Source: Legionellaceae bacterium (GTDB taxonomy: Bacteria; Pseudomonadota; Gammaproteobacteria; Legionellales; Legionellaceae). From it: a stretch of DNA of 42,696 nt. Positions 32,824-41,846 of this stretch are shown here, in pieces. The notes under the pieces are model-generated. The model worked only from the letters and a program-made list of their open reading frames with translations. It had not been told where the DNA came from and did not search any database. The DNA is taken from positions 1 through 42,696 of the forward strand of contig CANJSM010000007.1 in assembly GCA_947477015.1 (NCBI GenBank), read 5' to 3'. The position numbers and the translations under genes were made by a program. The number at the start of each line of letters is the position of its first letter. Within the stretch, counting starts at the first letter, position 1.

Positions 32824-34383
32824 AAAAGTGGCTAATGTCGAGAAAATAACAATCAGCAAACTCATTAAAAATATCGGCATATCACCTAAAGTAACCCAAG
32901 GAGATGCACCAGTTGCCGGACGAATTGATGCGTTTAATATGCCTGACCTAAATACAGGGAGTGAATCAACAACATCACCTTGGGCATTGATAACCGATGA
33001 TAACCCATCATTGTTCGCAACGATTTGATAACGACCCGTTTGGATGGATAGGGCTTGCGACATTTGCAATTGTTGATAGACCGCTAAAGAATGGCCAAAC
33101 CAACCATCATCGCTAATGGAAACAATCCACTCGGCAGCCGGCAATTGGTTTCTAAGTAATTGTGGGTAGGCTACTTCGTAGCAAATTAAGCTGGCAATGG
33201 GATGGTTTTGAACGGTCACAAGAGACTGTTGGTTTGCACCAGACTTTAAGTTAGCAGGAGGTAGAGCCAGTAAATGACTTAATTTTTGAAATGCTTTAGG
33301 AATAAACTCTCCAAAAGGAACCAAATGCTGCTTTGAGTATGACCCTTGTGCTTGGCCCACTGAAGCTAAGGTATTGTAGTAAGCTCTATCGTCTGCAGGG
33401 GTTGGCTCAGGAATGCCAAACAAAATCGCACTGCCGCCTTGTTTAGCACGTTGGTCGAGATCGTTTAAAAAGTCACTGACATAATTGATAGGCACAGGAA
33501 TGGCTGATTCTGGCATGATGATCAGTTGTTTTTTTCCAATCAGTTGAGTCGCTTCGTGTTCGTATCCTTGTAATATTTTCCAAAACAAGTTCTCATCCCA
33601 TTTATCACGCATTGAGATATTGGCTTGAATGACACCAACAGAAACCTCGGGAGAGTGGGTTTTGGTCCATTCATGATTTTTCAACAGCAGTGGTGCTATG
33701 AGGATAACAACGGATGCAATGATCCATCTGTGGCGTTTGTTGCGAGGTGTTTGTAGACTCGTCGCTAGACATGTTGCAGCAAGACAGGTTACAAAGCCAA
33801 CGCCGAATACACCTATAATAGGTAGTAAATATTTCAATGGGCTATCAAATTGCCCAACACCCACGAGTAGCCATGGAAAACCGGTTAAAAATGAAGCTCG
33901 TAAAAATTCACCTAAACACCATATCGAACTGAATAAAAAACAATTGAATACTAAGGCCCTTTGGCCTTTCAGATTTCGACGTAGGACGTTGTATGATAAA
34001 CGATTAGTTGCCAATCGTTGATAGAGCATTGCAACTAAGCCTGGAAATATAGCAAGATAGGCGACAAAAATGAACGTAATCAATGCAGATAGCGGTGGGT
34101 TTAAATGGCCGTAGTTATGAATGCTGACATAGAGCCATGATATTCCTAAACCAAAAAAACCTAGCCCGAATACAAAACCAGTTTGAAACGATTGTTTTAA
34201 TGTATTTTGATGGAGTTGGGCAAATAAAAGCGCAATACCCAAGATGGCCAATCCTGGCATATGAATCGGGGCAAATCCGCAAGGCAGGAGCAAGCCTGCA
34301 AAAAAACTGCGTAATGTCGTTGCTTGTGGAATTGTTGCTGTGGCCCAAGACGTAAATGTATTGCTGGTGGGTGTTTGATTCAT
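32785..34383 (-). CDS. lnt: apolipoprotein N-acyltransferase Lnt
   Basis: Lnt adds the third acyl chain to outer-membrane lipoproteins at the inner membrane. The 532-residue protein has about six N-terminal membrane segments, a nitrilase-like periplasmic domain and a C-terminal membrane helix. The catalytic triad is visible: Glu in IIMPESAIPVP, Lys in QHLVPFGEFIP and Cys in ASLICYEVAYP. Length is near E. coli Lnt (512). The last residues (SPRHPELRSG) are encoded by a palindromic repeat and are not conserved family sequence. There is no good ribosome-binding site before the ATG, so the start could be slightly different. Confidence 0.95.
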   Translation of the reverse strand: MNQTPTSNTFTSWATATIPQATTLRSFFAGLLLPCGFAPIHMPGLAILGIALLFAQLHQNTLKQSFQTGFVFGLGFFGLGISWLYVSIHNYGHLNPPLSALITFIFVAYLAIFPGLVAMLYQRLATNRLSYNVLRRNLKGQRALVFNCFLFSSIWCLGEFLRASFLTGFPWLLVGVGQFDSPLKYLLPIIGVFGVGFVTCLAATCLATSLQTPRNKRHRWIIASVVILIAPLLLKNHEWTKTHSPEVSVGVIQANISMRDKWDENLFWKILQGYEHEATQLIGKKQLIIMPESAIPVPINYVSDFLNDLDQRAKQGGSAILFGIPEPTPADDRAYYNTLASVGQAQGSYSKQHLVPFGEFIPKAFQKLSHLLALPPANLKSGANQQSLVTVQNHPIASLICYEVAYPQLLRNQLPAAEWIVSISDDGWFGHSLAVYQQLQMSQALSIQTGRYQIVANNDGLSSVINAQGDVVDSLPVFRSGILNASIRPATGASPWVTLGDMPIFLMSLLIVIFSTLATFSNSPRHPELRSG

Positions 34384-34463
34384 GGAGGATATGCTAATGT
34401 TAGGGATGGTTACGATAAATCAGTTGCTTGAAAAGGTCAAGTTTTTAACAGGAGTTCAATAAA

Positions 34464-36830
34464 ATGCAGGAACCATTTTTCATCAAAAAAATTGCAGTAT
34501 TGGGTGCAGGAGTTATGGGTGCGCAAATAGCAGCCCATTGTGTTAATGCAGGCATTGAAACACTCTTGTTTGACTTGCCTGCAAAGGAGGGCAAGCCTAG
34601 TGGATTAGTTGATTTAGCCCTTGTTAATTTAACCAAACTAAAACCCACTCCTTTGGCGACTCCTCATACAGGGACCTTGTTACAATCATGTAACTATGCA
34701 GACAATCTAGCTGATTTAACCGGTTGCGATTTGATTATTGAAGCGATCGCTGAGCGCATGGATTGGAAAGAAGAGTTGTATCGCCGCATTTCTCCTTATT
34801 TAAATGATGATGCAATTCTAGTGACCAATACATCTGGTTTGAGTATTAATGCACTTGCTGATGTATTACCCGAACAGCATCGGCAGAATTTTTGTGGTGT
34901 CCATTTTTTCAATCCACCCCGTTACATGCATTTGGCTGAATTAACTCCTGCGCATTCAACATCGCTAACTTTACTTGACCGTCTTGAGAGTTGGTTGACC
35001 AGTCATATGGGTAAAGGCGTGGTCCGAGCAAAAGACACGCCTGATTTTATTGCCAATCGCGTAGGTGTTTTTTCCCTGTTGGTGACCTTGCATCATGCAA
35101 ACGCCTATGCTTTAGGGTTTGATGAAGTGGATGCATTGACCGGTGCTTTGCTTGGGCGTCCTAAGTCAGCTACGTTCCGCACCATGGACGTTGTGGGTTT
35201 GGATACACTTCAGCATGTCGTCAATACCATGAAAGAACATTTGCAATCCGATCCTTGGCATCCGGTATTTGAATTGCCAGATTGGTTGCTTGGATTGATT
35301 AAAAAAGGCCATTTAGGGCAAAAAACAGGTCAAGGTATTTATCGTAAGCAAGGAAAAGCCATAGAAGTGTATGACGTACAAACTGGCGAGTATCGAGTTG
35401 CTAATGGCGTGGTTTGCTCTGAAGTACAAGCCATCATGAAACAGAAGGATTCTCGACATCGCATGCAACAGTTGTTGGCATGTGACCACCCACAAGCTCA
35501 GTTTTTAGCCGCGTGTTTCCGCGATCTGTTTCATTATTCTGCGTTTCATCTTGAAGACATTGCAGACAATGTCCGTGATGTTGATCTAGCCATTCGATGG
35601 GGATTTGGCTGGGCGCAAGGGCCATTTGAAACCTGGCAAGCGGCAGGCGTGTCTGAGATGCGAGATTATATTGCGCGGTCTATCCTTGCCGGCAAGGCCT
35701 TATGTCATAAAAATTTGCCAGCATGGGTTGATGTTCTGAGTGAATTTTATACGAAAGAGGGCGCGTTCTCACCAGCAAAATCAACCTTTGCAGGACGAAG
35801 CCAATTGCCTGTTTACCAGCGCCAATTTTTCCCTGATCCCGTGATGTGTGAGCCACGTCGATCGATGACGCCTGTATTTGAAAATGAGGGTGTGTGTTTA
35901 TGGCCGTTGCAAGACGATGTTGCTGTGATTCAGTTTAAAAGCAAAGCCAATGCAATTGGGCAAGCAGTGATGGATGGCTTTAGTCAGGCTCTAGATTGTG
36001 TAGAACGCCAATTTCAAGGTTTGATTGTTTATCAGAATGATGAAAACAATTTTAGTGCCGGGGCTAACTTGCGTGAAGTGGCTGCCCTGATTAAAACTGG
36101 GAAGCTAAACGTTCTTGAAAATATGATTGAGGATGTGCAGAAACTTGTCATGCGAATCAAATACAGTCCTTTGCCTATTGTTGCAGCGCTCAGAGGGCGT
36201 GCATTAGGAGGTGGCTGTGAATTGATGATGCATTGCAGCAGTGTCATGGCGGCATTTGAATCCTACCCTGGTTTGGTGGAGCTGGGTGTGGGGCTGATTC
36301 CTGCTGGCGGGGGTTGCAAAGAAATGGCTCTGCGTGCAGCAGCGAAAGCATCCGGCAATGATTTAATGGCCTATATTCGGTCTTATTTTGAGCAAATAGC
36401 CACAGGTGTTGTTGCTAGCAGTGCGCCTGACGCACTACAACGGGGCTATTTACAGATGAAGGACCATTGGGTCATGCATAAAAATGAAGTGCTCTATGCA
36501 GCGCTTGCAAAAATAAAATCAATGCAAGCGGTTAATTATGTACCTTCGCTACCTTCTCGCTTCAAAGTCGCAGGACGTGAAGGCCATGCCCTGCTGCAAG
36601 TGGGCTTGGTGAATTGGTTAGAGGGAGGCTTTATTTCTCAGTATGATCATGAGCTGGCTAATCAGTTGGCCTATGTGCTGTGTGGTGGCGATGTTAACCA
36701 AGGTACGTTGGTCGATGAAGCTTGGATGTTGCGGTTGGAAAAAGAAGCGTTTATGAACTTGGCTGCTAACCCACAGACTCAGGCTCGTATTTTGTCAATG
36801 TTAGAGACAGGCAAGGTATTAAGGAATTGA
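34464..36830 (+). CDS. 3-hydroxyacyl-CoA dehydrogenase / enoyl-CoA hydratase fusion
   Basis: This bifunctional beta-oxidation enzyme hydrates enoyl-CoA and oxidises 3-hydroxyacyl-CoA with NAD. Of 788 residues, the N-terminal half is the dehydrogenase (IAVLGAGVMGAQIAAHCVNA Rossmann loop, GVHFFNPPRYMHLAEL, catalytic His region). The C-terminal half is the crotonase (NFSAGANL oxyanion loop, GRALGGGCELMMHC and GLVELGVGLIPAGGGC with both glutamates). The domain order is the reverse of E. coli FadB and matches FadN-type proteins. ACAGGAG precedes the ATG. It is followed by a thiolase gene, forming a two-gene operon. Confidence 0.93.
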   Translation: MQEPFFIKKIAVLGAGVMGAQIAAHCVNAGIETLLFDLPAKEGKPSGLVDLALVNLTKLKPTPLATPHTGTLLQSCNYADNLADLTGCDLIIEAIAERMDWKEELYRRISPYLNDDAILVTNTSGLSINALADVLPEQHRQNFCGVHFFNPPRYMHLAELTPAHSTSLTLLDRLESWLTSHMGKGVVRAKDTPDFIANRVGVFSLLVTLHHANAYALGFDEVDALTGALLGRPKSATFRTMDVVGLDTLQHVVNTMKEHLQSDPWHPVFELPDWLLGLIKKGHLGQKTGQGIYRKQGKAIEVYDVQTGEYRVANGVVCSEVQAIMKQKDSRHRMQQLLACDHPQAQFLAACFRDLFHYSAFHLEDIADNVRDVDLAIRWGFGWAQGPFETWQAAGVSEMRDYIARSILAGKALCHKNLPAWVDVLSEFYTKEGAFSPAKSTFAGRSQLPVYQRQFFPDPVMCEPRRSMTPVFENEGVCLWPLQDDVAVIQFKSKANAIGQAVMDGFSQALDCVERQFQGLIVYQNDENNFSAGANLREVAALIKTGKLNVLENMIEDVQKLVMRIKYSPLPIVAALRGRALGGGCELMMHCSSVMAAFESYPGLVELGVGLIPAGGGCKEMALRAAAKASGNDLMAYIRSYFEQIATGVVASSAPDALQRGYLQMKDHWVMHKNEVLYAALAKIKSMQAVNYVPSLPSRFKVAGREGHALLQVGLVNWLEGGFISQYDHELANQLAYVLCGGDVNQGTLVDEAWMLRLEKEAFMNLAANPQTQARILSMLETGKVLRN

Positions 36831-36908
36831 TGTTAACTTCAAGAGAAGACAATAATTAATATCAGTCACAAGGGGTAAACCCTTTTGCAGTGACCAGGAG
36901 ATAGAATA

Positions 36909-38093
36909 ATGAGTAATGTTTATGTAGTAGACGTCTTGAGAACGCCCGTTGGCAAAGCACCACGAGGTGTTTTTAAACACACGTTACCTGATGATTTGTT
37001 AGCGCACACCATCAAAGCATTAACTGCGCGACAAACTACAGTTGATTGGAGTGCAATAGGTGATGTGATCATCGGATGTGCTATGCCAGAAGCCGAGCAA
37101 GGGATGAACGTTGCGCGAATAGCTTCTTTATTAGCTGATCTACCTCAGTCGGTGCCTGCAATGACCATCAATCGGTTTTGTTCATCCGGTGTACAAAGTA
37201 TCGCAACGGCTGCGGCAAGCATCCGACAAGGTGATATGTCGATGGCTCTGGCTGGTGGTGTGGAAAGCATGTCAATGGTGCCATTAGGGGGTAATAAATA
37301 CACTGCAAATCCAGCTATTTTCAATAATGAACATATTGCTATCGCTTATGGCATGGGGATCACCGCAGAAAAAGTGGCGCAACGATGGAATATTACCCGA
37401 GAACAGCAAGATGAATTTGCCGCAGAAAGTCATCGAAAAGCAGTGGCCGCACAACAACGAGGTGATTTTCAAGCTGAAATAACGCCCGTTACGGTTATCG
37501 ACAGGCATGCGGATTTAGCGACATCTACCCTGTATTCTAAACCAAGGATTATTACTTCTGATGAGGGCCCGCGAGCAGAGACTTCTTATGACGCTATCGC
37601 GCGTTTAAAACCCGTGTTTGCAGCAAAAGGTACGGTCACTGCAGGTAATAGCTCACAAACAAGCGATGGGGCAGGGATTGCATTGCTCGCGAATGACAGT
37701 GCTTTGAAACAATATGATCTGCAACCCATAGGGCGATTAGTAAGTTTTGCTGTTGCAGGTGTCCCGCCAGAAATCATGGGAATAGGGCCCATTCATGCAA
37801 TCCCATTGGCATTAAAACGAGCAGGCATTACTTTGGAACAATTGGATTGGATTGAGCTCAATGAAGCGTTTGCAGCTCAAGCACTGGCGGTGATCAACGA
37901 ACTTAGATTGCCACGTGAGATAGTGAATCCATTGGGAGGGGCGATTGCTTTAGGTCACCCACTAGGTGCTACAGGGGCTATCCGAACAGCAACCTTATTG
38001 CATGGTTTGCGGCGAACTAAAGGTCGGTACGGAATGGTCACTATGTGCATCGGCACTGGCATGGGTGCGGCAGCTATTTTTGAGGCGTTATGA
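36909..38093 (+). CDS. acetyl-CoA acyltransferase (thiolase)
   Basis: The 394-residue thiolase completes the beta-oxidation cycle by cleaving 3-ketoacyl-CoA. Active-site elements are complete: nucleophilic Cys in INRFCSSGVQSIATAA, ELNEAFAAQALAV, His in GGAIALGHPLGATGAI and the second Cys in MCIGTGMGAA. It lies 78 bases after the dehydrogenase/hydratase gene with an AGGAGA ribosome-binding site, as in fadBA- or fadNA-type operons. Fatty-acid degradation fits a bacterium living on host lipids, though that is inference. A biosynthetic role cannot be excluded by sequence alone. Confidence 0.94.
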   Translation: MSNVYVVDVLRTPVGKAPRGVFKHTLPDDLLAHTIKALTARQTTVDWSAIGDVIIGCAMPEAEQGMNVARIASLLADLPQSVPAMTINRFCSSGVQSIATAAASIRQGDMSMALAGGVESMSMVPLGGNKYTANPAIFNNEHIAIAYGMGITAEKVAQRWNITREQQDEFAAESHRKAVAAQQRGDFQAEITPVTVIDRHADLATSTLYSKPRIITSDEGPRAETSYDAIARLKPVFAAKGTVTAGNSSQTSDGAGIALLANDSALKQYDLQPIGRLVSFAVAGVPPEIMGIGPIHAIPLALKRAGITLEQLDWIELNEAFAAQALAVINELRLPREIVNPLGGAIALGHPLGATGAIRTATLLHGLRRTKGRYGMVTMCIGTGMGAAAIFEAL

Positions 38094-38110
38094 GCTTGAG
38101 TTTTTCGATG

Positions 38111-38137
38111 CCGTCTTTGCGAACCACGTGAAGACGG
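38111..38137. terminator. hairpin between thiolase and GGDEF-EAL genes
   Basis: ccgtctt and aagacgg form a 7-bp stem with a 13-base loop, followed by tttgttgggtttt on the plus strand. It lies between convergent genes and probably ends the fatty-acid operon. The left arm matches the repeat type at 32711-32746. Confidence 0.5.
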
Positions 38138-38158
38138 TTTGTTGGGTTTTAAAAGTTC

Positions 38159-40201
38159 TTACCTGTGTTCAACAAACTTAAGCAGGTCTTCTAACAGCAT
38201 GGGCTTACAAAAAAGATAGCCTTGAATTTCATCACAGCCATTTTTTTTCAAAAAATCCAGTTGCTCTTCGGTCTCGACACCTTCTGCGATGACTTTGAAT
38301 TTTAGACTGTGGGCCATGGCAATAATGGCCTTAATAATGAGAGAATCACTTGAGCTTGTGGTCAAATCCCTCACAAATGACCGATCTATCTTTAGGCTAT
38401 CCACTGTAAAATATTTGAGATAATTCAATGAAGAATAACCTGTTCCAAAATCATCAATGGAAATTTTCAAGCCCATGTCTGTAAACTCTTTTAAAATGCT
38501 GGCATTGCTTTCAATTTCTTGCATTAACACGCTTTCGGTTATTTCAATCGTAATCATACTAGGATCAATCTTCTGTTGTTTTAATATACTTGCGATCACA
38601 TCCATGAATTTAAGATCGATAAAACTTTTTCCTGATAAATTAATGGCAACATTAAGTAGCGCTTTGTTATTATGTTTCCAATGATTAATGTGTCGACACA
38701 CTTGCGTAAACATGATTTCGGTCAAAGGTGTGATCAGACCAATTTCTTCTGCCAGTGGTATAAAATAACTCGGAGCTAATTCACCTAGCATTGGATTATT
38801 CCAACGGAGTAACGCTTCAACCCCTGTGATTTTATTCGTTCTAAGACAAAGTTTGGGTTGAAACTGAATATAAAATTCATCGTTAGATAAAGCTTGTCGT
38901 AACTGTTCTTCCAGTCTACTTTTGTCTTGAGCAGACTTTGATAGTGCGGGAGAACAAAACTCATATTTATCCCCACCACTTTTTTTTGCGGAAAACATAG
39001 CTGTATAAGCATTTTTAAATAAAGTTGAGGCATCTACTCCATCTGCAGGATAAATGCTAATACCTATGCTGGTTTTGATATGTAAAGTATGATTGTCGAT
39101 TATAAAAGGGATAGCAATAATCGCTCGAACTTTCTTGATTAGTGCCATTAAACTGTCTTTGAATGAATTGCCTTGAATGAATACGATAACAAATTCATCA
39201 GCGCCGACACGAGCAATTTTATCAGTAATTCCTGATGCTTTTTTAATTCTAAACGCGGTTTCACGCAATACTTTGTCACCGATAACCTGTTCACAAGACG
39301 CATTGATAGACTTAAACCAATCTAAATCCATATAGATGCATGCAACCTGTTCTTGATTTTTTTTGGCATTCAAGAGCGCTTGATCAAGAATTAAATTTAA
39401 TTTTTCACGATTACATAGATCCGTGAGAGCATCATGATGAGCCATGTAAGTGATGCGGTTTTTACTGTCAATAAGAGACTTTTCCGCTAACTTACGTGTT
39501 GTAATGTCTTGAATCGTGGTCGCATAATAGTAATGGTGTCCTTCTGTTGAGGTAAAGGCGATGTAGCTTTCGACCACATGAATTTCACTACCATCGACTC
39601 GCGTCCATATGGACTCATAACGAGGAGCATGTCCTGTAGATTGAATCTCTTTTAAAGCACTTGCATGATGTTCTGATGCAATGACTCCTAATTCAGATAT
39701 CTTTTTATGCATAATGGTATCAACAAGTCTATAACCCAATAGGTTCGCGAACGCTTGATTGGCTAATATGATTTGATTGTCACTGGATAATCGATAAATA
39801 CCTATGTCTATGTTTTCAAAAATCAGTTGATATTCAATTACGTATCTTTGTTTAAAACGGGTCAATAGCGATAACTTTGAGGCAAGTTCTTCTTTTTGAA
39901 TAGGTAATCTCAATATCGCATCAAACCCGAGCTCAAAGCTTGTTGTTTCATCTTGTTTGTCTGATAGAAGAATGATTGTGGGCATGAATAATGAACTCAG
40001 CTTTTGCTTTTCTTTTAAAATTTCTTGGCCTATCTGCTGAGCATTGATTTCATCAATAATAATAATGTCGCTTTGCGACCATTTTTCTAGCAAGGTCGAT
40101 TGTGAGGGTTGTACGGTGTAGCCAAGTTCTTCAAGAAAGTGAGTCAGCAATATTTTTTCGGTTTCATGTGCAAGGAACAGATATATCATTTCATTTTTCA
40201 T
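38159..40201 (-). CDS. PAS-GGDEF-EAL cyclic-di-GMP signalling protein
   Basis: Of 680 residues, about 1-120 resemble a response-regulator receiver (SDIIIIDEINAQ, TIILLSDKQDE), 125-235 a PAS domain (YQLIFENIDIGIYRLSSDNQ), 245-405 GGDEF and 420-675 EAL. The GGDEF signature is RVGADEF, so the second Gly is replaced and cyclase activity is doubtful. The EAL domain keeps GVEALLRW, ITIEITESVL, IDDFGTGYSSLNYLKYF and AEGVETEEQ, so c-di-GMP phosphodiesterase activity is expected. No membrane segment is seen. It is monocistronic, convergent with the thiolase gene. Confidence 0.92.
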   Translation of the reverse strand: MKNEMIYLFLAHETEKILLTHFLEELGYTVQPSQSTLLEKWSQSDIIIIDEINAQQIGQEILKEKQKLSSLFMPTIILLSDKQDETTSFELGFDAILRLPIQKEELASKLSLLTRFKQRYVIEYQLIFENIDIGIYRLSSDNQIILANQAFANLLGYRLVDTIMHKKISELGVIASEHHASALKEIQSTGHAPRYESIWTRVDGSEIHVVESYIAFTSTEGHHYYYATTIQDITTRKLAEKSLIDSKNRITYMAHHDALTDLCNREKLNLILDQALLNAKKNQEQVACIYMDLDWFKSINASCEQVIGDKVLRETAFRIKKASGITDKIARVGADEFVIVFIQGNSFKDSLMALIKKVRAIIAIPFIIDNHTLHIKTSIGISIYPADGVDASTLFKNAYTAMFSAKKSGGDKYEFCSPALSKSAQDKSRLEEQLRQALSNDEFYIQFQPKLCLRTNKITGVEALLRWNNPMLGELAPSYFIPLAEEIGLITPLTEIMFTQVCRHINHWKHNNKALLNVAINLSGKSFIDLKFMDVIASILKQQKIDPSMITIEITESVLMQEIESNASILKEFTDMGLKISIDDFGTGYSSLNYLKYFTVDSLKIDRSFVRDLTTSSSDSLIIKAIIAMAHSLKFKVIAEGVETEEQLDFLKKNGCDEIQGYLFCKPMLLEDLLKFVEHR

Positions 40202-40515
40202 AATATCACCTGTTATGTCTTACTTCATTTATATTGGTGTGTTTGTTATTTTATTGTCCTGTTGAGTTTGAGTTCTGAAGGTCGTTTAAGTTAGTATAGA
40301 CTATAAATTAGGAGTTGGGCCTTTATATGCTTTGGCTTACTCGATCAAAAGTAGGGCGGTCTAGTTATAGTGCTGTCAAAGCAAGTCTTGTTGTCCTGGC
40401 GCGCACTTGGGCTGAATATATTATTACGGTGAATGTTGTGGCTCCTGGGCCCATATAAACGGAAGCGTTTTTAACCAAAAGGTAGTGTTGGTTCAAAGAT
40501 AAGAGAGTTAAATAT
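40202..40515. other. intergenic region between divergent genes
   Basis: About 310 bases separate two divergently read genes. I see no gene and no promoter that I would call. A GAGAG ribosome-binding-like sequence lies before 40516. The pair gggcctttatatg (40317-40329) and catataaacg (40453-40462) is weakly inverted but probably chance. Confidence 0.4.
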
Positions 40516-41148
40516 ATGCAAAATCGAATGTATCCAGATCCTAATGCGTTATATCCAATAAGTGGTGTGACGAGGACTTGTTATATAAAAAATATTATTA
40601 CTAAACCACAAATTATGGTGGGTGATTATACTTATTATGATGATCCGGAGGATGTGTATAATTTTGAAAAAAACGTTTTGTATTTGTTTGATTTTTCAGA
40701 AGATAAACTCATTATCGGTAAATTTTGTCAGATTGCAACGGGCGTTCGCTTTATTACAAATGGCGCTAATCATCCGATGAATGGTATTTCAACCTACCCA
40801 TTTAAAGTCTTTGGACACTCATGGCAGAATGCATCATTAGATGTAGTGAGCAAAGGTGATATCGTGATAGGCAATGACGTTTGGATTGGAAATTCAGTAA
40901 CAATAATGCAAGGCGTGCATATAGGGGATGGTGCGATTATTGGTACAAATGCATTAGTCACTAAAAATGTTGAGCCGTATACGATTGTGGGTGGTAATCC
41001 AGCGCAGCCGATTCGAAAACGATTTGATGATGAAACGATTCATTTTTTGCTGCAACTGGCTTGGTGGAATTGGCCCGTTGAGAAGATTACACAGCATTTG
41101 GATAGTATTGTAAGAGGTGATGTGTTTCACTTGAAGGGATTGAGTTAA
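40516..41148 (+). CDS. Vat/CatB-type xenobiotic acetyltransferase
   Basis: The 210-residue protein is a left-handed beta-helix acetyltransferase. Hexapeptide repeats run through about residues 120-160 (GDIVIGNDVWIGNSVTIMQG, IGDGAIIGTNALVTKNV). The catalytic His lies in FITNGANHPMNG, the NP motif in IVGGNPAQPIRKRF, and the family ending in LAWWNWPVEKI. Relatives O-acetylate streptogramins or chloramphenicol with acetyl-CoA as trimers. Whether this one inactivates a drug or another substrate cannot be told from sequence. Confidence 0.9.
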   Translation: MQNRMYPDPNALYPISGVTRTCYIKNIITKPQIMVGDYTYYDDPEDVYNFEKNVLYLFDFSEDKLIIGKFCQIATGVRFITNGANHPMNGISTYPFKVFGHSWQNASLDVVSKGDIVIGNDVWIGNSVTIMQGVHIGDGAIIGTNALVTKNVEPYTIVGGNPAQPIRKRFDDETIHFLLQLAWWNWPVEKITQHLDSIVRGDVFHLKGLS

Positions 41149-41490
41149 GCTTCAATTTGTTAACGCTAAATTGACTGGCCTTTAGCCGCGAGTTTACTTT
41201 AACAAGCAGTTAAAGAGTCAGGCCAAGACCATGTTCGGGTTCTACATGCAACAGGTTTGCACGCGAACGCGTGAGATCGGCGATTCTAACTTCATCCCAA
41301 TCAGTGGGTTGAATGGGGCATTTGTATCATTATGTCAGTTTTGTAATGAGATTATGGCACTTTGATAAAGGTATGTAATTCAGGGCAGAAAAACGTGATA
41401 GAACCGTTTTTTAAAAAAAGGTCAATTTTGAATCCCATCAAACGGTCGTTTTATGAGAGTGCACATAACAACCATATTTTCGCCCGCACA
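41149..41490. other. intergenic region with possible coding remnant
   Basis: No intact gene is seen. Within it, 41210-41329 on the minus strand shows a 38-residue open stretch between stops that reads like a decayed protein end (listed separately). A short perfect palindrome cacgcgaacgcgtg is at 41260-41273. Confidence 0.4.
41210..41329 (-). pseudogene. possible C-terminal remnant of an unknown gene
   Basis: On the minus strand the frame between two stop codons encodes PTDWDEVRIADLTRSRANLL then HVEPEHGLGLTL. The charged, balanced composition and natural ending resemble a true protein C terminus more than noise. There is no start codon and no family that I can name. It may be a leftover of a mobile element next to the toxin-antitoxin pair. 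Confidence 0.25.
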
Positions 41491-41518
41491 TTGACTGTAC
41501 GGCATTTTGCCGTATACT
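41491..41518 (+). promoter_or_regulatory. toxin-antitoxin promoter with embedded palindromic operator
   Basis: TTGACT (41491-41496), a 16-base spacer and TATACT (41513-41518) form a good sigma-70 promoter 32 bases before the antitoxin ATG. The spacer carries TACGGCATTTTGCCGTA (41498-41514), two 7-bp arms around TTT. A ribbon-helix-helix antitoxin bound there would block RNA polymerase, the usual autoregulation of such operons. Confidence 0.75.
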
Positions 41519-41549
41519 TAAATCAAGAGTATCAACATAGGTGACCATT

Positions 41550-41846
41550 ATGGGACAACCAGCAATTAAACACAGCCAAGATACAGAACGCCTTGAAGCA
41601 CGAATTAGTGCAGACAAAAAGAATTTACTTAGAAATGCCGCTGAATTATCTGGCCGCACACTTACCGACTTCGTTATTAATTCAGCATGCGAGGCGGCCG
41701 TTCGTGTAATACAAGAGTATCAGCAATTGCATTTGACAGCGGTTGATCGTGATGTTTTTATTCAAGCGTTGTTAGCTCCACCGAAAGTATCAAACAATCT
41801 ATTGAGGGCAGTCGAACAGTACAAGAAGGACGTTGAATCTAAATGA
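41550..41846 (+). CDS. DUF1778 (TacA-like) antitoxin
   Basis: From the ATG at 41550 (AGGTGA five bases upstream) the protein has 98 residues; a GTG nine bases earlier is less likely. The N-terminal half is a ribbon-helix-helix DNA-binding unit: RLEARISADKKNLLRNAAEL, SGRTLTDFVINSACEAA. The C-terminal tail (VFIQALLAPPKVSNNLLRAV) is the toxin-neutralising part typical of the family. It overlaps the GNAT toxin by ATGA and probably represses its own promoter. Confidence 0.93.
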   Translation: MGQPAIKHSQDTERLEARISADKKNLLRNAAELSGRTLTDFVINSACEAAVRVIQEYQQLHLTAVDRDVFIQALLAPPKVSNNLLRAVEQYKKDVESK

